Positions 1 to 5,940 are shown, counted from the first letter of the stretch. The stretch is DNA of 10,769 nucleotides from Xanthobacteraceae bacterium (GCA_030037105.1 JASHRY010000215.1:1-10769); one strand, 5' to 3'. A program made the numbers and translations. The notes: a model not told the origin generated them from the letters alone.

Positions 1-1
1 C

Positions 2-826
2 TGCTATGTGATCGGCGGTGAATTCGTGGTGCTGAAGAAGGAGCGCGACGGGTTCGACCCGCTGTTCTCGCTGCAAGCGGCCTACGCGATGGGCGCCGTG
101 TGCGAAAGCGTGTTCCTCGGGACGCTGGACGGGGCGCCGCGCTTCGGCGTCGGCCTCGAACCGGCGTCGCTCGAGCCGCTCAAGGCGCGCGCGGATCTCG
201 AGGCCCTCGATCTGCGCACGATCGCGTCGCAGAGCGCCGTCGCCGCCGCTCATCTGCCGCCGCTCGCCGAGGCCAAGGCATTGATCGGTTGGCACGCGCG
301 GCACCGTTTTTGCTCAAATTGCGGCGCGCCGACGCTGCCGGTGCAAGGCGGCTGGCGGCGCGACTGCTCCTCCTGCAAGGCCGAACATTTCCCGCGCACC
401 GATCCGGCCGTCATCATGCTGGCGATCGCCGGCGAGCGCTGCGTGCTCGGCCGCTCGCCGCGCTTCCCAAAAACGATGTGGTCGTGTCTTTCCGGCTTCG
501 CCGAACCGGGCGAGTCGATCGAGGAAGCGGTGCGCCGCGAGGTACGTGAGGAAGTCGGCCTTGCCTGCGCGCGGGTCAAATATTTTGCCTCGCAGCCCTG
601 GCCGTTCCCGATGTCGCTCATGATCGGATGTTACGCCGAGGCGTTGGGTGAAACGATCGTCATCGACAAGAGCGAGATCGAGGAGGCGCGCTGGTTCGAT
701 CGCGAGGAGCTGGAATTGATGCTCAGGCGGGCGCATCCGCAGGGTTTGACTACGCCGCCGCCGCTCGCCATCGCCTACCACATCATCCGCAGCTTCGTCG
801 AGAACGGCCGCAATGTCCTCAACTGA
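2..826 (+). CDS. nudC: NADH pyrophosphatase NudC, 5'-truncated by window edge
   Basis: Nudix hydrolase of the NudC family, which splits NADH/NAD+ to the nicotinamide mononucleotide and AMP and can remove NAD caps from RNA (family knowledge). The sequence shows a four-cysteine zinc ribbon (FCSNCG, then DCSSCK, about nt 305-385). A canonical Nudix box follows at nt 494-562, with the GX5EX7REUXEEXGU pattern ending REVREEVGL. The NudC-specific SQPWPFP signature lies at nt 590-610. The reading frame is open to the left edge (codons for C-Y precede the GTG at position 8), so that GTG is not taken as the start and the N-terminal part of the protein lies outside the window. The stop overlaps the start of the sugar kinase gene by 14 bp, suggesting cotranscription. 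Identification is firm because all three signatures are intact. Confidence 0.95.
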   Translation, partial: CYVIGGEFVVLKKERDGFDPLFSLQAAYAMGAVCESVFLGTLDGAPRFGVGLEPASLEPLKARADLEALDLRTIASQSAVAAAHLPPLAEAKALIGWHARHRFCSNCGAPTLPVQGGWRRDCSSCKAEHFPRTDPAVIMLAIAGERCVLGRSPRFPKTMWSCLSGFAEPGESIEEAVRREVREEVGLACARVKYFASQPWPFPMSLMIGCYAEALGETIVIDKSEIEEARWFDREELELMLRRAHPQGLTTPPPLAIAYHIIRSFVENGRNVLN

Positions 827-1787
827 AAGCTCGCACGCTGAGGCGCCGCGCATCCTCTGCGCCGGCATCATCGTGCTCGACGAAGTTTTCCGCGTGAAGG
901 ATTTTCCGCCGCCCGACGGCAAGGCAGTGGCGACGGAGCACTTCATCGTGAACGGCGGCTGTGCGGCAAATGCTGCGATCGCCATCGCGCGTCTCGGCGG
1001 CCGCGCGGCGCTGGCCGGGCCGATCGGCGGGCCGGCAGGAGCGGACGCGAACGGCGACCTGGTGCTGGCGGGGCTTGCCCGCGAAGGCGTCGATACTGGC
1101 GCCTGTCAGCGCATTTCAGACTCGCCGACGTCGCTGTCGGCGATCTTCGTCAATGCGCGCGGCGACCGTACTATCGTGACCTATAGCGACGAGCGGGTCG
1201 AAGCGGTCACGCCGCTCGATCCGGAAGCGCTCGCCGCGGCGGCCGCTGTCGTGCTGGCCGACAACAGATATCCGCAATTCGTCCGGCCGATCTGCGCGGC
1301 GGCGCGCCGCCGCCAATTGCCGGTCGTGCTCGACGGCGACAAACCGACGGCCGAGGACGACCCGCTCTTCCGCATCGCCTCCCACGTCATCTTTTCTTCC
1401 GAATGCCTGCGGGGCACGACCGGGTGCGGCGATCTCGCCGAAGGGCTTAAGCGCGTCGCCCGGCACAGCGACGCGTTCTTAGCCGTCAGCAACGGACCGG
1501 ACGACATCCTCGTCCTGCAGGGCGCCACGCTCGCCCGCGTGCCGGTATTCGAGATTTGCGCGGTGGACACGCTCGCGGCCGGCGACGCCCTGCATGGCGG
1601 GTTCGCCCTGGCCCTGGCAGAGGGATGCAACGAGATCGAGGCTCTGCGCTTCGGCGCCGCCGTCGCCGGGATCAAGTGCAGCCGTGTCGGCGGCTCCGGC
1701 GGAATGCCGTCGCGCGCGGAGGTCGAGGCGTTCCTGGCCGAACGCGCGGATGCGATGTCGGCTCGTTCCCACGCGGGAGGAAGCTAA
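813..1787 (+). CDS. PfkB/ribokinase-family sugar kinase
   Basis: A 324-residue cytoplasmic kinase of the PfkB/ribokinase superfamily, which phosphorylates sugars or nucleosides with ATP. The N-terminal strand (RILCAGIIVLDEV, residues 13-25) and the glycine-rich VNGGCAANAAIAIARLGG stretch (residues 46-63) form the substrate-binding half. The C-terminal signature DTLAAGDALHGGF (residues 252-264) carries the catalytic base Asp258. The usual GAGD is AAGD here, a mild change in the anion-hole motif. Length is normal for the family. The start codon lies inside the end of nudC, 14 bp before that gene's stop, so translation is probably coupled. The substrate cannot be read from the sequence; resemblance to sulfofructose- or fructose-type kinases is only an impression. 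The nudC link could mean a shared nucleotide or sugar housekeeping role, but that is inference. Confidence 0.9.
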   Translation: MSSTESSHAEAPRILCAGIIVLDEVFRVKDFPPPDGKAVATEHFIVNGGCAANAAIAIARLGGRAALAGPIGGPAGADANGDLVLAGLAREGVDTGACQRISDSPTSLSAIFVNARGDRTIVTYSDERVEAVTPLDPEALAAAAAVVLADNRYPQFVRPICAAARRRQLPVVLDGDKPTAEDDPLFRIASHVIFSSECLRGTTGCGDLAEGLKRVARHSDAFLAVSNGPDDILVLQGATLARVPVFEICAVDTLAAGDALHGGFALALAEGCNEIEALRFGAAVAGIKCSRVGGSGGMPSRAEVEAFLAERADAMSARSHAGGS

Positions 1788-1825
1788 AGCCGCTGGAGGC
1801 CTAAACGGTAATAAGCCAGAGCCGC

Positions 1826-1896
1826 TTGCCAATTGATTTAGAATATTTTTCTAGGTAAATATCGGTGTTGCATCATAATTAGAAGAATATATCCAA
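1826..1896 (+). promoter_or_regulatory. AT-rich promoter region of the Lrp/AsnC gene
   Basis: This 71-bp stretch is markedly AT-rich compared with the coding DNA on both sides. Candidate promoter elements are TTGATT (1833-1838) and, 17 bp later, TAAATA (1856-1861); both match the sigma-70 consensus only partly. A second, imperfect Lrp-like half-site begins at TAGAAGAATATAT (1880-1892). No strong Shine-Dalgarno precedes the ATG at 1897; AGAAG at 1881-1885 is rather far away. The exact transcription start cannot be placed. Confidence 0.4.
1839..1853. promoter_or_regulatory. Putative Lrp/AsnC-family operator
   Basis: The 15 bases TAGAATATTTTTCTA agree at all 15 positions with the degenerate E. 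coli Lrp consensus YAGHAWATTWTDCTR (recalled from the literature). They form an inverted repeat, TAGAA-N5-TTCTA. The site lies 43 bp before the start codon of the Lrp/AsnC gene, in AT-rich DNA that contrasts with the GC-rich surroundings. A weak -35-like TTGATT (1833-1838) and -10-like TAAATA (1856-1861) flank it, so binding would be expected to repress transcription. Regulation is inferred, not shown. Confidence 0.6.
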
Positions 1897-2349
1897 ATGG
1901 ACGCCATAGACCGCAAGATCCTTACCGTGCTGCAGGACAATGCCGCTCTGTCGGTCGCTGAGATCGGCAGCCGCGTCGGCCTTTCCTCGACCCCTTGCTG
2001 GAAGCGTATTCAGCGGTTGGAGGCGGACGGCGTCATTCTCAAGCGCGTGGCGCTGGTCGATCAGAACCGCGTCGGGCTTGGCATCACCGTCTTCGTCTCG
2101 ATCGAGACCGGCGATCATTCGCAAGAATGGCTCGACCGCTTCGCCAAAGTCGTCGGCGCCATGCCGGAGGTGATGGAGTTTTACCGCATGGCCGGCGACG
2201 TCGATTACATGCTGCGCGTGGCCGTGCCCGACATCGCCGGCTACGACGCCTTCTACAAGCGGCTGATCGCGGCGGTGCCGCTCGCCAATGTGACCTCGCG
2301 CTTCGCCATGGAGAAGATCAAGGCGACCACGGCGCTGCCTATTCCGTGA
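1897..2349 (+). CDS. Lrp/AsnC-family transcriptional regulator
   Basis: A 150-residue feast/famine regulator. Residues 1-45 form the AsnC-type winged helix-turn-helix: IDRKILTVLQDNAALSVAEI leads into the turn, and the recognition helix is LSSTPCWKRIQRLEADG. Residues 65-142 form the RAM/AsnC ligand-binding and oligomerisation domain, including the conserved GDVDYMLRV (residues 100-108). Length and layout are standard for single-module Lrp proteins, which form dimers or octamers and often respond to amino acids. The start at 1897 directly precedes the conserved DxxDRKIL helix and gives the expected length. The gene is preceded by a consensus-like Lrp box, so autoregulation is likely. It is convergent with the minus-strand TadG-like gene 65 bp downstream. 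Whether it controls the neighbouring pilus genes is unknown, and the effector cannot be predicted. Confidence 0.93.
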   Translation: MDAIDRKILTVLQDNAALSVAEIGSRVGLSSTPCWKRIQRLEADGVILKRVALVDQNRVGLGITVFVSIETGDHSQEWLDRFAKVVGAMPEVMEFYRMAGDVDYMLRVAVPDIAGYDAFYKRLIAAVPLANVTSRFAMEKIKATTALPIP

Positions 2350-2367
2350 GGCTCTCCGCTCCTCCCG

Positions 2368-2397
2368 CTGCGTGGGTAAGGACTGCGTGGGTAAGGG
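2368..2397 (+). repeat. 15-bp tandem duplication
   Basis: Two adjacent 15-bp units begin CTGCGTGGGTAAGG (2368-2382 and 2383-2397) and differ only in the last base. They lie in the 65-bp convergent gap between the Lrp gene and the TadG-like gene. No rho-independent hairpin with a T-tract is evident in this gap, so this is probably a simple slippage duplication. Confidence 0.85.
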
Positions 2398-2414
2398 CAA
2401 TGCGCGAACGGTCG

Positions 2415-2999
2415 CTACGAGCCGGCGTAAGCGATGGAGTTCGACTGGCGCGGGAGCAAAAAGAATTGATCGCTCAGCGTCAGCGTACCGGTCAGGACGT
2501 AGCCATATGTCGGATTATAGGTGTACTGGGCCTGGCCCAAGATCAGATAGGTGTTCGGCACGGCCAATGTGGTGGGGATGGTCACGGATTGGCCCACGGT
2601 CAGCGCCGTGCCGTTGAGCGTATTGCTCCAGACCACCGTCGCGTTGCCCTGACCGTCGATCGCAATCTCGGAAATGGCCTCTTGCAAACCGCCAGCCGGG
2701 TAGGGCGCGATGATGGCGGAACCGGCGTTGAAAATATTGGTCATCTCGGTGCTGTCGATGGCGGTGTATTGGCTTGCCAGATCGGCGAGCGCATGCGCGG
2801 TCAACGTCACCTTGCGCTTGATGGCGATACCTTGCGTGACCTCGACGCAGCCGAGATAGAGCACGAGCATCAGCGGCAGGATGATGGCGAATTCGAGGGC
2901 CGCAACGGCGCGGCGATCCCGCAAAAAACGCACTAGCCGATCGGAGAGGCCAACGACGAGAGCAGTCACGGCGGGCGCCCCATCACGACGACGATGCAT
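2415..2999 (-). CDS. TadE/TadG-like pilus assembly protein
   Basis: A 194-residue protein with the TadE-like architecture of tad (Flp) pilus minor pilins. A short basic N-terminus ending FLRDRR is followed by a hydrophobic segment (residues 31-51, AVAALEFAIILPLMLVLYLG) that carries the family's Glu-Phe pair. A polar extracytoplasmic domain follows, rich in Thr, Asn and Gly. With Glu36 at +5, the candidate processing site has Ala rather than Gly at -1, so cleavage by the prepilin peptidase is uncertain. The ATG at 2999 is chosen and overlaps the end of the upstream TadE gene by 17 bp. An ATG at 3032 would overlap more, and a GTG at 2969 would give a shorter protein just past that gene's stop; the Shine-Dalgarno evidence does not settle it. 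The gene likely forms an operon with the upstream TadE-like gene. Confidence 0.82.
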   Translation of the reverse strand: MHRRRDGAPAVTALVVGLSDRLVRFLRDRRAVAALEFAIILPLMLVLYLGCVEVTQGIAIKRKVTLTAHALADLASQYTAIDSTEMTNIFNAGSAIIAPYPAGGLQEAISEIAIDGQGNATVVWSNTLNGTALTVGQSVTIPTTLAVPNTYLILGQAQYTYNPTYGYVLTGTLTLSDQFFLLPRQSNSIAYAGS

Positions 3000-3552
3000 A
3001 GGGCTCGTTCTGGAACACGGCGGTGGCGGCAAGAAGGTTCATGCCGCCGGTCAAGTTGCTCAGATTGAGCAGGCTGAAATAGACTGGATACTGGTAATAA
3101 AGGCGCACGACCACGATGTCGCCGGGGCCGCCGGGATTAAAGCTCAGTATCGAACTGTTGAAGGTGCCGTTCGTGATCGGCAATGCCATATTGGTCGACG
3201 AGAACGATGAATAGGTCTCGACGTCGACATAGACGCCGCTGCAATTGAAGATCGCTTGCAATTGGTTGCAGACCTGCTGCTTGAATTGCGCGGCGGTCCA
3301 GCCCTGGGTCTGCGCCTGGCCGGTCATGATGAGACGCGCCGTGGTCGCGGCCGCCGTCTCCAGCGATTGACCGGCGAGGAAGATGAGCGCCGTCTGGATG
3401 ATGGCCAGGGCCAAAGCGATGAACAGCGTCCCGACCAGGGCGAACTCGACGCTGGTCGAGGCCCGCGCCTCGCGGGCGAAGCGAGAGAGCGGCGTTGCGG
3501 CAGCCGACCAAAGCGCACGCGCCGCGAGGATCGACTGCAGCCGAACGGACAT
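2983..3552 (-). CDS. TadE-like minor pilin/pilus assembly protein
   Basis: A 189-residue TadE-family protein. The basic N-terminal leader (residues 1-30) ends at SRFAREARA, then a hydrophobic helix (residues 35-60, VEFALVGTLFIALALAIIQTA) carries the conserved Glu36-Phe37. The extracytoplasmic domain includes Cys95 and Cys104, which could form a disulfide. As in the downstream gene, the residue before the predicted pilin-like cleavage site is Ala. The start is supported by a GAGG Shine-Dalgarno at 3560-3563, 7 nt upstream on the minus strand. TadE/TadF proteins are minor pseudopilins needed for Flp pilus production (family knowledge). The 17-bp overlap with the next gene indicates an operon. 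The assignment to the broad TadE family is solid; which of TadE, TadF or TadG it corresponds to is not. Confidence 0.87.
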   Translation of the reverse strand: MSVRLQSILAARALWSAAATPLSRFAREARASTSVEFALVGTLFIALALAIIQTALIFLAGQSLETAAATTARLIMTGQAQTQGWTAAQFKQQVCNQLQAIFNCSGVYVDVETYSSFSSTNMALPITNGTFNSSILSFNPGGPGDIVVVRLYYQYPVYFSLLNLSNLTGGMNLLAATAVFQNEPYASSS

Positions 3553-3702
3553 GGACCAACCTCACCCCGGGACGTCGCGCCTTGCCGCGAGGCATCGCGT
3601 GGGTTGAATCTTAATCCAGCAGCCGTTGGCGATTTGTTGCCCAGATTATCGAGGCGGGCGGGGCTGCCCTTAAGGGGTCGTCAACCAGCCGCAGAGCCGT
3701 TC

Positions 3703-4290
3703 TCACTTCCCCTGACCCATATTCGTGCTGCCAGCGGTCGCCCCGCCGCCGCTGAGAGTCACCGATGCGGTTGAGTTTGCCGAGTCTCGTTTCACGGCCT
3801 GGGTGTTGCGGTTGGTGGTCTCGGCGAGAGTTTCGAGGAAGTAATCCTTGTGGTCGCCGAGCGTGATCCGCGGCGAGCAGATCGGCGTGCAGCTATAGGT
3901 TTCGCGCTTGACGCCGTTGTAGACCACGACGACTGGGTCGCTCGGTCCGGTCACCTCGACGGTCTTCTCCGCCAACACAACGCCGCCGTGGTCCATGACG
4001 ATGACGTTGGTCGCCCCGTAGCCCTTGCCGGTGAGGACGGCGAAAAGACGGTCTTCACTGCGCACAATCGAGATGTCGGCGATGAGCGGATTGCCGATGA
4101 CGACCGTTGCCGCCCGAACCGGAAGGTTCATGATCGTGGCCTGATCGAGCCGCACCACGATCGGGTCGGACGGTTCGGCGCCGGCTGCTGCTGCGGCCGC
4201 CGGCAGGGCGCTGGCGATGAGGAGGAGGGCAATCACCAGCCGGTGCAATAGGCTCAGATTTGCTCGGCTTCGCACGCACAACGCCGCCAT
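3703..4290 (-). CDS. Secreted free-standing CpaC N-terminal (pilN) domain protein
   Basis: A 195-residue periplasmic protein. Residues 1-36 look like a signal peptide: a basic start, then LVIALLLIASALPAAAAAA. Residues 43-113 resemble the short N-terminal domain of CpaC/RcpA secretins (pilus assembly N-terminal, T2SS/T3SS pil_N). The core pattern of a position-specific strand, then VVIGNPLIADISIVRS, then GYGATNVIVMD, parallels the CpaC stretch DVLVADPAIANAVV...GQTNVFFFD in this same window. There is no BON or secretin domain. The C-terminal part has a YSCTPICSPRITLGD segment with Cys134 and Cys138, then a Gly/Ser/Thr-rich tail. The ATG at 4290 is chosen because GGAGA (4297-4301) sits 6 nt upstream; an in-frame ATG at 4380 would add a leader without signal character. 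A likely role is as a secretin partner, chaperone or plug in the pilus machine, but this is inference. Confidence 0.8.
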   Translation of the reverse strand: MAALCVRSRANLSLLHRLVIALLLIASALPAAAAAAGAEPSDPIVVRLDQATIMNLPVRAATVVIGNPLIADISIVRSEDRLFAVLTGKGYGATNVIVMDHGGVVLAEKTVEVTGPSDPVVVVYNGVKRETYSCTPICSPRITLGDHKDYFLETLAETTNRNTQAVKRDSANSTASVTLSGGGATAGSTNMGQGK

Positions 4291-4296
4291 CGACAT

Positions 4297-4301
4297 TCTC
4301 C
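4297..4301 (-). promoter_or_regulatory. Shine-Dalgarno deciding the pilN-protein start
   Basis: On the minus strand GGAGA is followed by six bases and the ATG at 4290. It abuts an alternative ATG at 4296 with no spacing, so the 4290 start is preferred and places the signal peptide at the true N-terminus. Confidence 0.65.
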
Positions 4302-4356
4302 GAAACGCTACGCGGACCGAACGACCGCAAGCCGCACACCAAGAATTCCAATTGAC

Positions 4357-4384
4357 TGCAAATTGGTGAACGAAGTGCAAATTG
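4357..4384. repeat. Paired TGCAAATTG direct repeats, candidate operator
   Basis: TGCAAATTG occurs at 4357-4365 and 4376-4384, 19 bp apart (nearly two helical turns on one face). Both copies lie beside ATTGAC sequences, and the stretch is AT-rich within GC-rich DNA. It is 67-94 bp upstream of the minus-strand pilN-domain gene, where a regulator site or promoter would be expected. No confident -35/-10 pair was found. Confidence 0.4.
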
Positions 4385-4477
4385 ACCGCCCTTTTCCCAT
4401 TGCCGCGGCCGGCGCGGCGGCTGACGCTTGCTTAACGATTCCACGAATCCGCGGCCGCGCGCGTTGCCCCGCACCGT

Positions 4478-5305
4478 TCACCGGATGAACGGACGTACGA
4501 ATTGCCCGCCGAAGCTCGCGGGATAATCCGGCTCGGCGATACCATAACGGTCAGGGAGCACGCCGGCGGGCATGTAGAATGTGCCGAACATAAGGTCGAG
4601 GACTGGAAAGGTCGCGGCGAAATTCTTCTCGCCGCCGCGCGCCGCCGCCGTGTGATGCCAGCGGTGGAAGACGGGCGTGGCGATCACGTATTTGAATGGG
4701 CCGAGCGTCCAGTTCAGATTGGCGTGGACGAAGGCCGAATGGGCGATGGTGATCGGTCCGAGCACGACGAACACATTGGGCGAGATGCCGGCCATCAGCA
4801 TGATCACGTCGGCGATCACGGCGCCGAACAACATATTGATCGGGTGGAAACGAGCCGCCGAGATCCATTCCAGCTCTTCCGTAGAATGATGCACCGCGTG
4901 GTATTTCCACAGCCGCGCGCTGTGAAAGAGGCGATGCGTCCAATAGGTGATGACATCTTCGCCGATGAGAAACAGCGCCATTTGCGCGACCAGCGGAAGT
5001 TGCGCCAGCGGACCATGGCCGTTCTCGTAGAAAGCGATCAGACCGTCGGTCGTCCTGATGCCGAACAGGGCCGCTGCACCGGCGATGAGCAGGCCGATGC
5101 GGAAGTAGCGCGTGATCACCGGGATGAAGAACCAGTAGCAGATATCGGTTGCGAGATCGTTCTTGCGCCACCACGGCCGGCCGGGATTGCAGGCCCAGAA
5201 TGAAGTCAACAAAGTGAAGACGGCCGCCAATCCCAACGAGATCGGAACGCTTTTCAAGAAGCTGTGGCCGACGTCGACGACGATGGTGAGCAATTCCTCC
5301 TTCAT
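4478..5305 (-). CDS. Fatty acid hydroxylase/sterol desaturase family membrane protein
   Basis: A 275-residue integral membrane di-iron enzyme of the fatty acid hydroxylase superfamily. The histidine clusters that bind the iron pair are present in order: H124RLFH128 (HX3H), H136AVHH140 (HX2HH) and H214RWHH218 (HX2HH). Hydrophobic segments lie near residues 20-37, 58-82, 105-118 and 160-190. The arrangement HRLFH...HAVHHSTEELEW...HRWHHT is typical of bacterial sterol desaturase-like proteins, which hydroxylate or desaturate lipid chains at the membrane. The lipid substrate (hopanoid, carotenoid, fatty acid) cannot be told. The ATG at 5305 has only a weak GAG upstream but gives a natural N-terminus. 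The gene is transcribed towards the pilN-domain gene, 187 bp away, so a separate transcript is plausible. It has no evident pilus function and may simply be a neighbour. Confidence 0.92.
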   Translation of the reverse strand: MKEELLTIVVDVGHSFLKSVPISLGLAAVFTLLTSFWACNPGRPWWRKNDLATDICYWFFIPVITRYFRIGLLIAGAAALFGIRTTDGLIAFYENGHGPLAQLPLVAQMALFLIGEDVITYWTHRLFHSARLWKYHAVHHSTEELEWISAARFHPINMLFGAVIADVIMLMAGISPNVFVVLGPITIAHSAFVHANLNWTLGPFKYVIATPVFHRWHHTAAARGGEKNFAATFPVLDLMFGTFYMPAGVLPDRYGIAEPDYPASFGGQFVRPFIR

Positions 5306-5408
5306 GTCTCGGCCGCGTTTCTGAGTTCAGCCGGCGGTTGCTGCCGCGCCGGCGCGGGACACCTCAGTGATATCGATGAACCTCATTAATAGGCGATAAA
5401 TGGCGGCG

Positions 5409-5447
5409 GTTGCGGCAGCGCGCTACGAGTATTTGTGAGTTGCGGCA
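5409..5447 (+). repeat. GTTGCGGCA direct repeat pair
   Basis: GTTGCGGCA occurs at 5409-5417 and 5439-5447, 30 bp apart, in the desaturase/pilin divergent region. The spacing is close to three helical turns, compatible with a dimeric regulator site, but chance cannot be excluded for a 9-mer in GC-rich DNA. Confidence 0.35.
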
Positions 5448-5589
5448 ACGGCGGATCGCCGACTTGCGCGGAGGAAATATTTTTTGCGAGCCATCGGCGG
5501 AGATTCCCATTGCAGTATCCGCGCATTGCCCGTGCTTGGCGTCGCGCCTGGGCAAGATCTGTTACAGGCGCGCGCGAGGGCCGACGTAT

Positions 5590-5627
5590 CATTGCGCAAC
5601 GAAACACGTCGTTAACTACATTGCGCA
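5590..5627 (+). repeat. CATTGCGCA repeat pair with central inverted repeat
   Basis: CATTGCGCA is present at 5590-5598 and 5619-5627 (29 bp apart). Between them lies AACGA-N6-TCGTT (5598-5613), directly followed by a TTAAC. The core CATTGC also appears at 5508-5513 and 5524-5529. The cluster sits about 145-185 bp upstream of the pilin start codon and looks like a regulator-binding region; no known consensus was recognised. Confidence 0.4.
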
Positions 5628-5745
5628 TCGTCCTGTTGTCCCCGGGTTTCATCGATCGATTTAACGGCCTCGCAAGCTCTCGTTGATAGGTTCGCGCACG
5701 ATCCAAATGGTCCCGACAAGCGGGCATTGGGTCACGCTCAGACAG

Positions 5746-5755
5746 CCACATGTGG
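5746..5755. promoter_or_regulatory. CCACATGTGG palindrome before the pilin RBS
   Basis: A perfect 10-bp palindrome lies 17-27 nt upstream of the pilin ATG, just ahead of its Shine-Dalgarno. It could be an operator near the transcription start or a leader RNA structure. Function is unproven. Confidence 0.3.
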
Positions 5756-5760
5756 ACCCT

Positions 5761-5765
5761 AGGAG
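5761..5765 (+). promoter_or_regulatory. Strong Shine-Dalgarno of the Flp pilin gene
   Basis: AGGAG stands 7 nt before the ATG at 5773. It fixes the start of the 55-residue pilin and rules out the longer in-frame opening from 5683, which would put about 30 non-leader residues ahead of the short Flp leader. Confidence 0.85.
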
Positions 5766-5772
5766 CCAACTG

Positions 5773-5940
5773 ATGAAAACCCTTGTTTCGCGTTTTGCGA
5801 AGGACGAGTCGGGCGCCACGGCCATTGAGTATGGCCTGATCGCCGCCGGCATCTCCGTTGCGATCATCGCCGTCGTGAACGGCCTCGGCAGCAAGCTGAA
5901 CTCGACGTTCAGCAGCATCTCCAGCCAGCTCGGCCAATAG
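5773..5940 (+). CDS. pilA: Flp/Fap-family major pilin (PilA)
   Basis: A 55-residue type IVc pilin precursor, the main subunit of the Flp (tad) adhesive pilus. The leader MKTLVSRFAKDESG (residues 1-14) ends in Gly14. The mature protein starts ATAIEYGLI, with Glu19 at +5 and Tyr20 at +6, the Flp signature cleaved by the TadV/CpaA prepilin peptidase. A hydrophobic helix spans residues 20-38 and a short polar tail (SKLNSTFSSISSQLGQ) follows. Size and layout are those of the family. The gene has a strong Shine-Dalgarno and is closed by a strong terminator, consistent with an abundant monocistronic message. It lies directly upstream of cpaA, as in Caulobacter. Identification is firm; the symbol follows Caulobacter usage (flp in Aggregatibacter). 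Confidence 0.96.
   Translation: MKTLVSRFAKDESGATAIEYGLIAAGISVAIIAVVNGLGSKLNSTFSSISSQLGQ

Larger units (their letters stand above)
5306..5772. other. 467-bp divergent intergenic region upstream of the Flp pilin
   Basis: No convincing gene is seen here; short open frames on both strands lack a Shine-Dalgarno and family character. It separates the minus-strand desaturase from the plus-strand pilin and should hold both promoters. It contains paired direct repeats (GTTGCGGCA and CATTGCGCA), an AACGA/TCGTT inverted repeat, and a CCACATGTGG palindrome close to the pilin start. No clear sigma-54 element or TTAA-N7-TTAA site was found. A small RNA or long pilin leader could lie here but cannot be supported from sequence alone. 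Confidence 0.6.

Noticed and set aside
8..10. GTG at position 8 as the nudC start
   Set aside because: The frame stays open to the left edge and NudC proteins have a longer N-terminal domain, so the gene is cut by the window boundary.
1995..2936. A 313-codon plus-strand open frame spanning the Lrp gene end and the TadG-like gene antisense
   Set aside because: It reads out of frame through the Lrp gene and antisense through the TadG-like gene, is Arg/Gly-rich and lacks family features.
3661..3680. CCCTTAAGGG palindrome (3667-3676) between the TadE-like and pilN-domain genes as a terminator
   Set aside because: It has no loop and no following T-tract, so it is not a convincing rho-independent terminator.
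4291..4380. Longer pilN-domain protein starting at 4380
   Set aside because: The extra 30 residues are not signal-like, and GGAGA is spaced correctly for the ATG at 4290.
5605..5680. TTAAC motifs upstream of the pilin (5612, 5661) as CtrA sites
   Set aside because: Neither has a second TTAA-like half at the 7-bp spacing.
5410..5686. Two short plus-strand open frames (83-84 codons) upstream of the pilin
   Set aside because: No Shine-Dalgarno, Cys/Arg-rich composition, no recognisable family; they overlap the repeat-rich non-coding region.
5683..5772. Longer Flp pilin frame from 5683
   Set aside because: The Flp leader is short and a strong AGGAG precedes the ATG at 5773.
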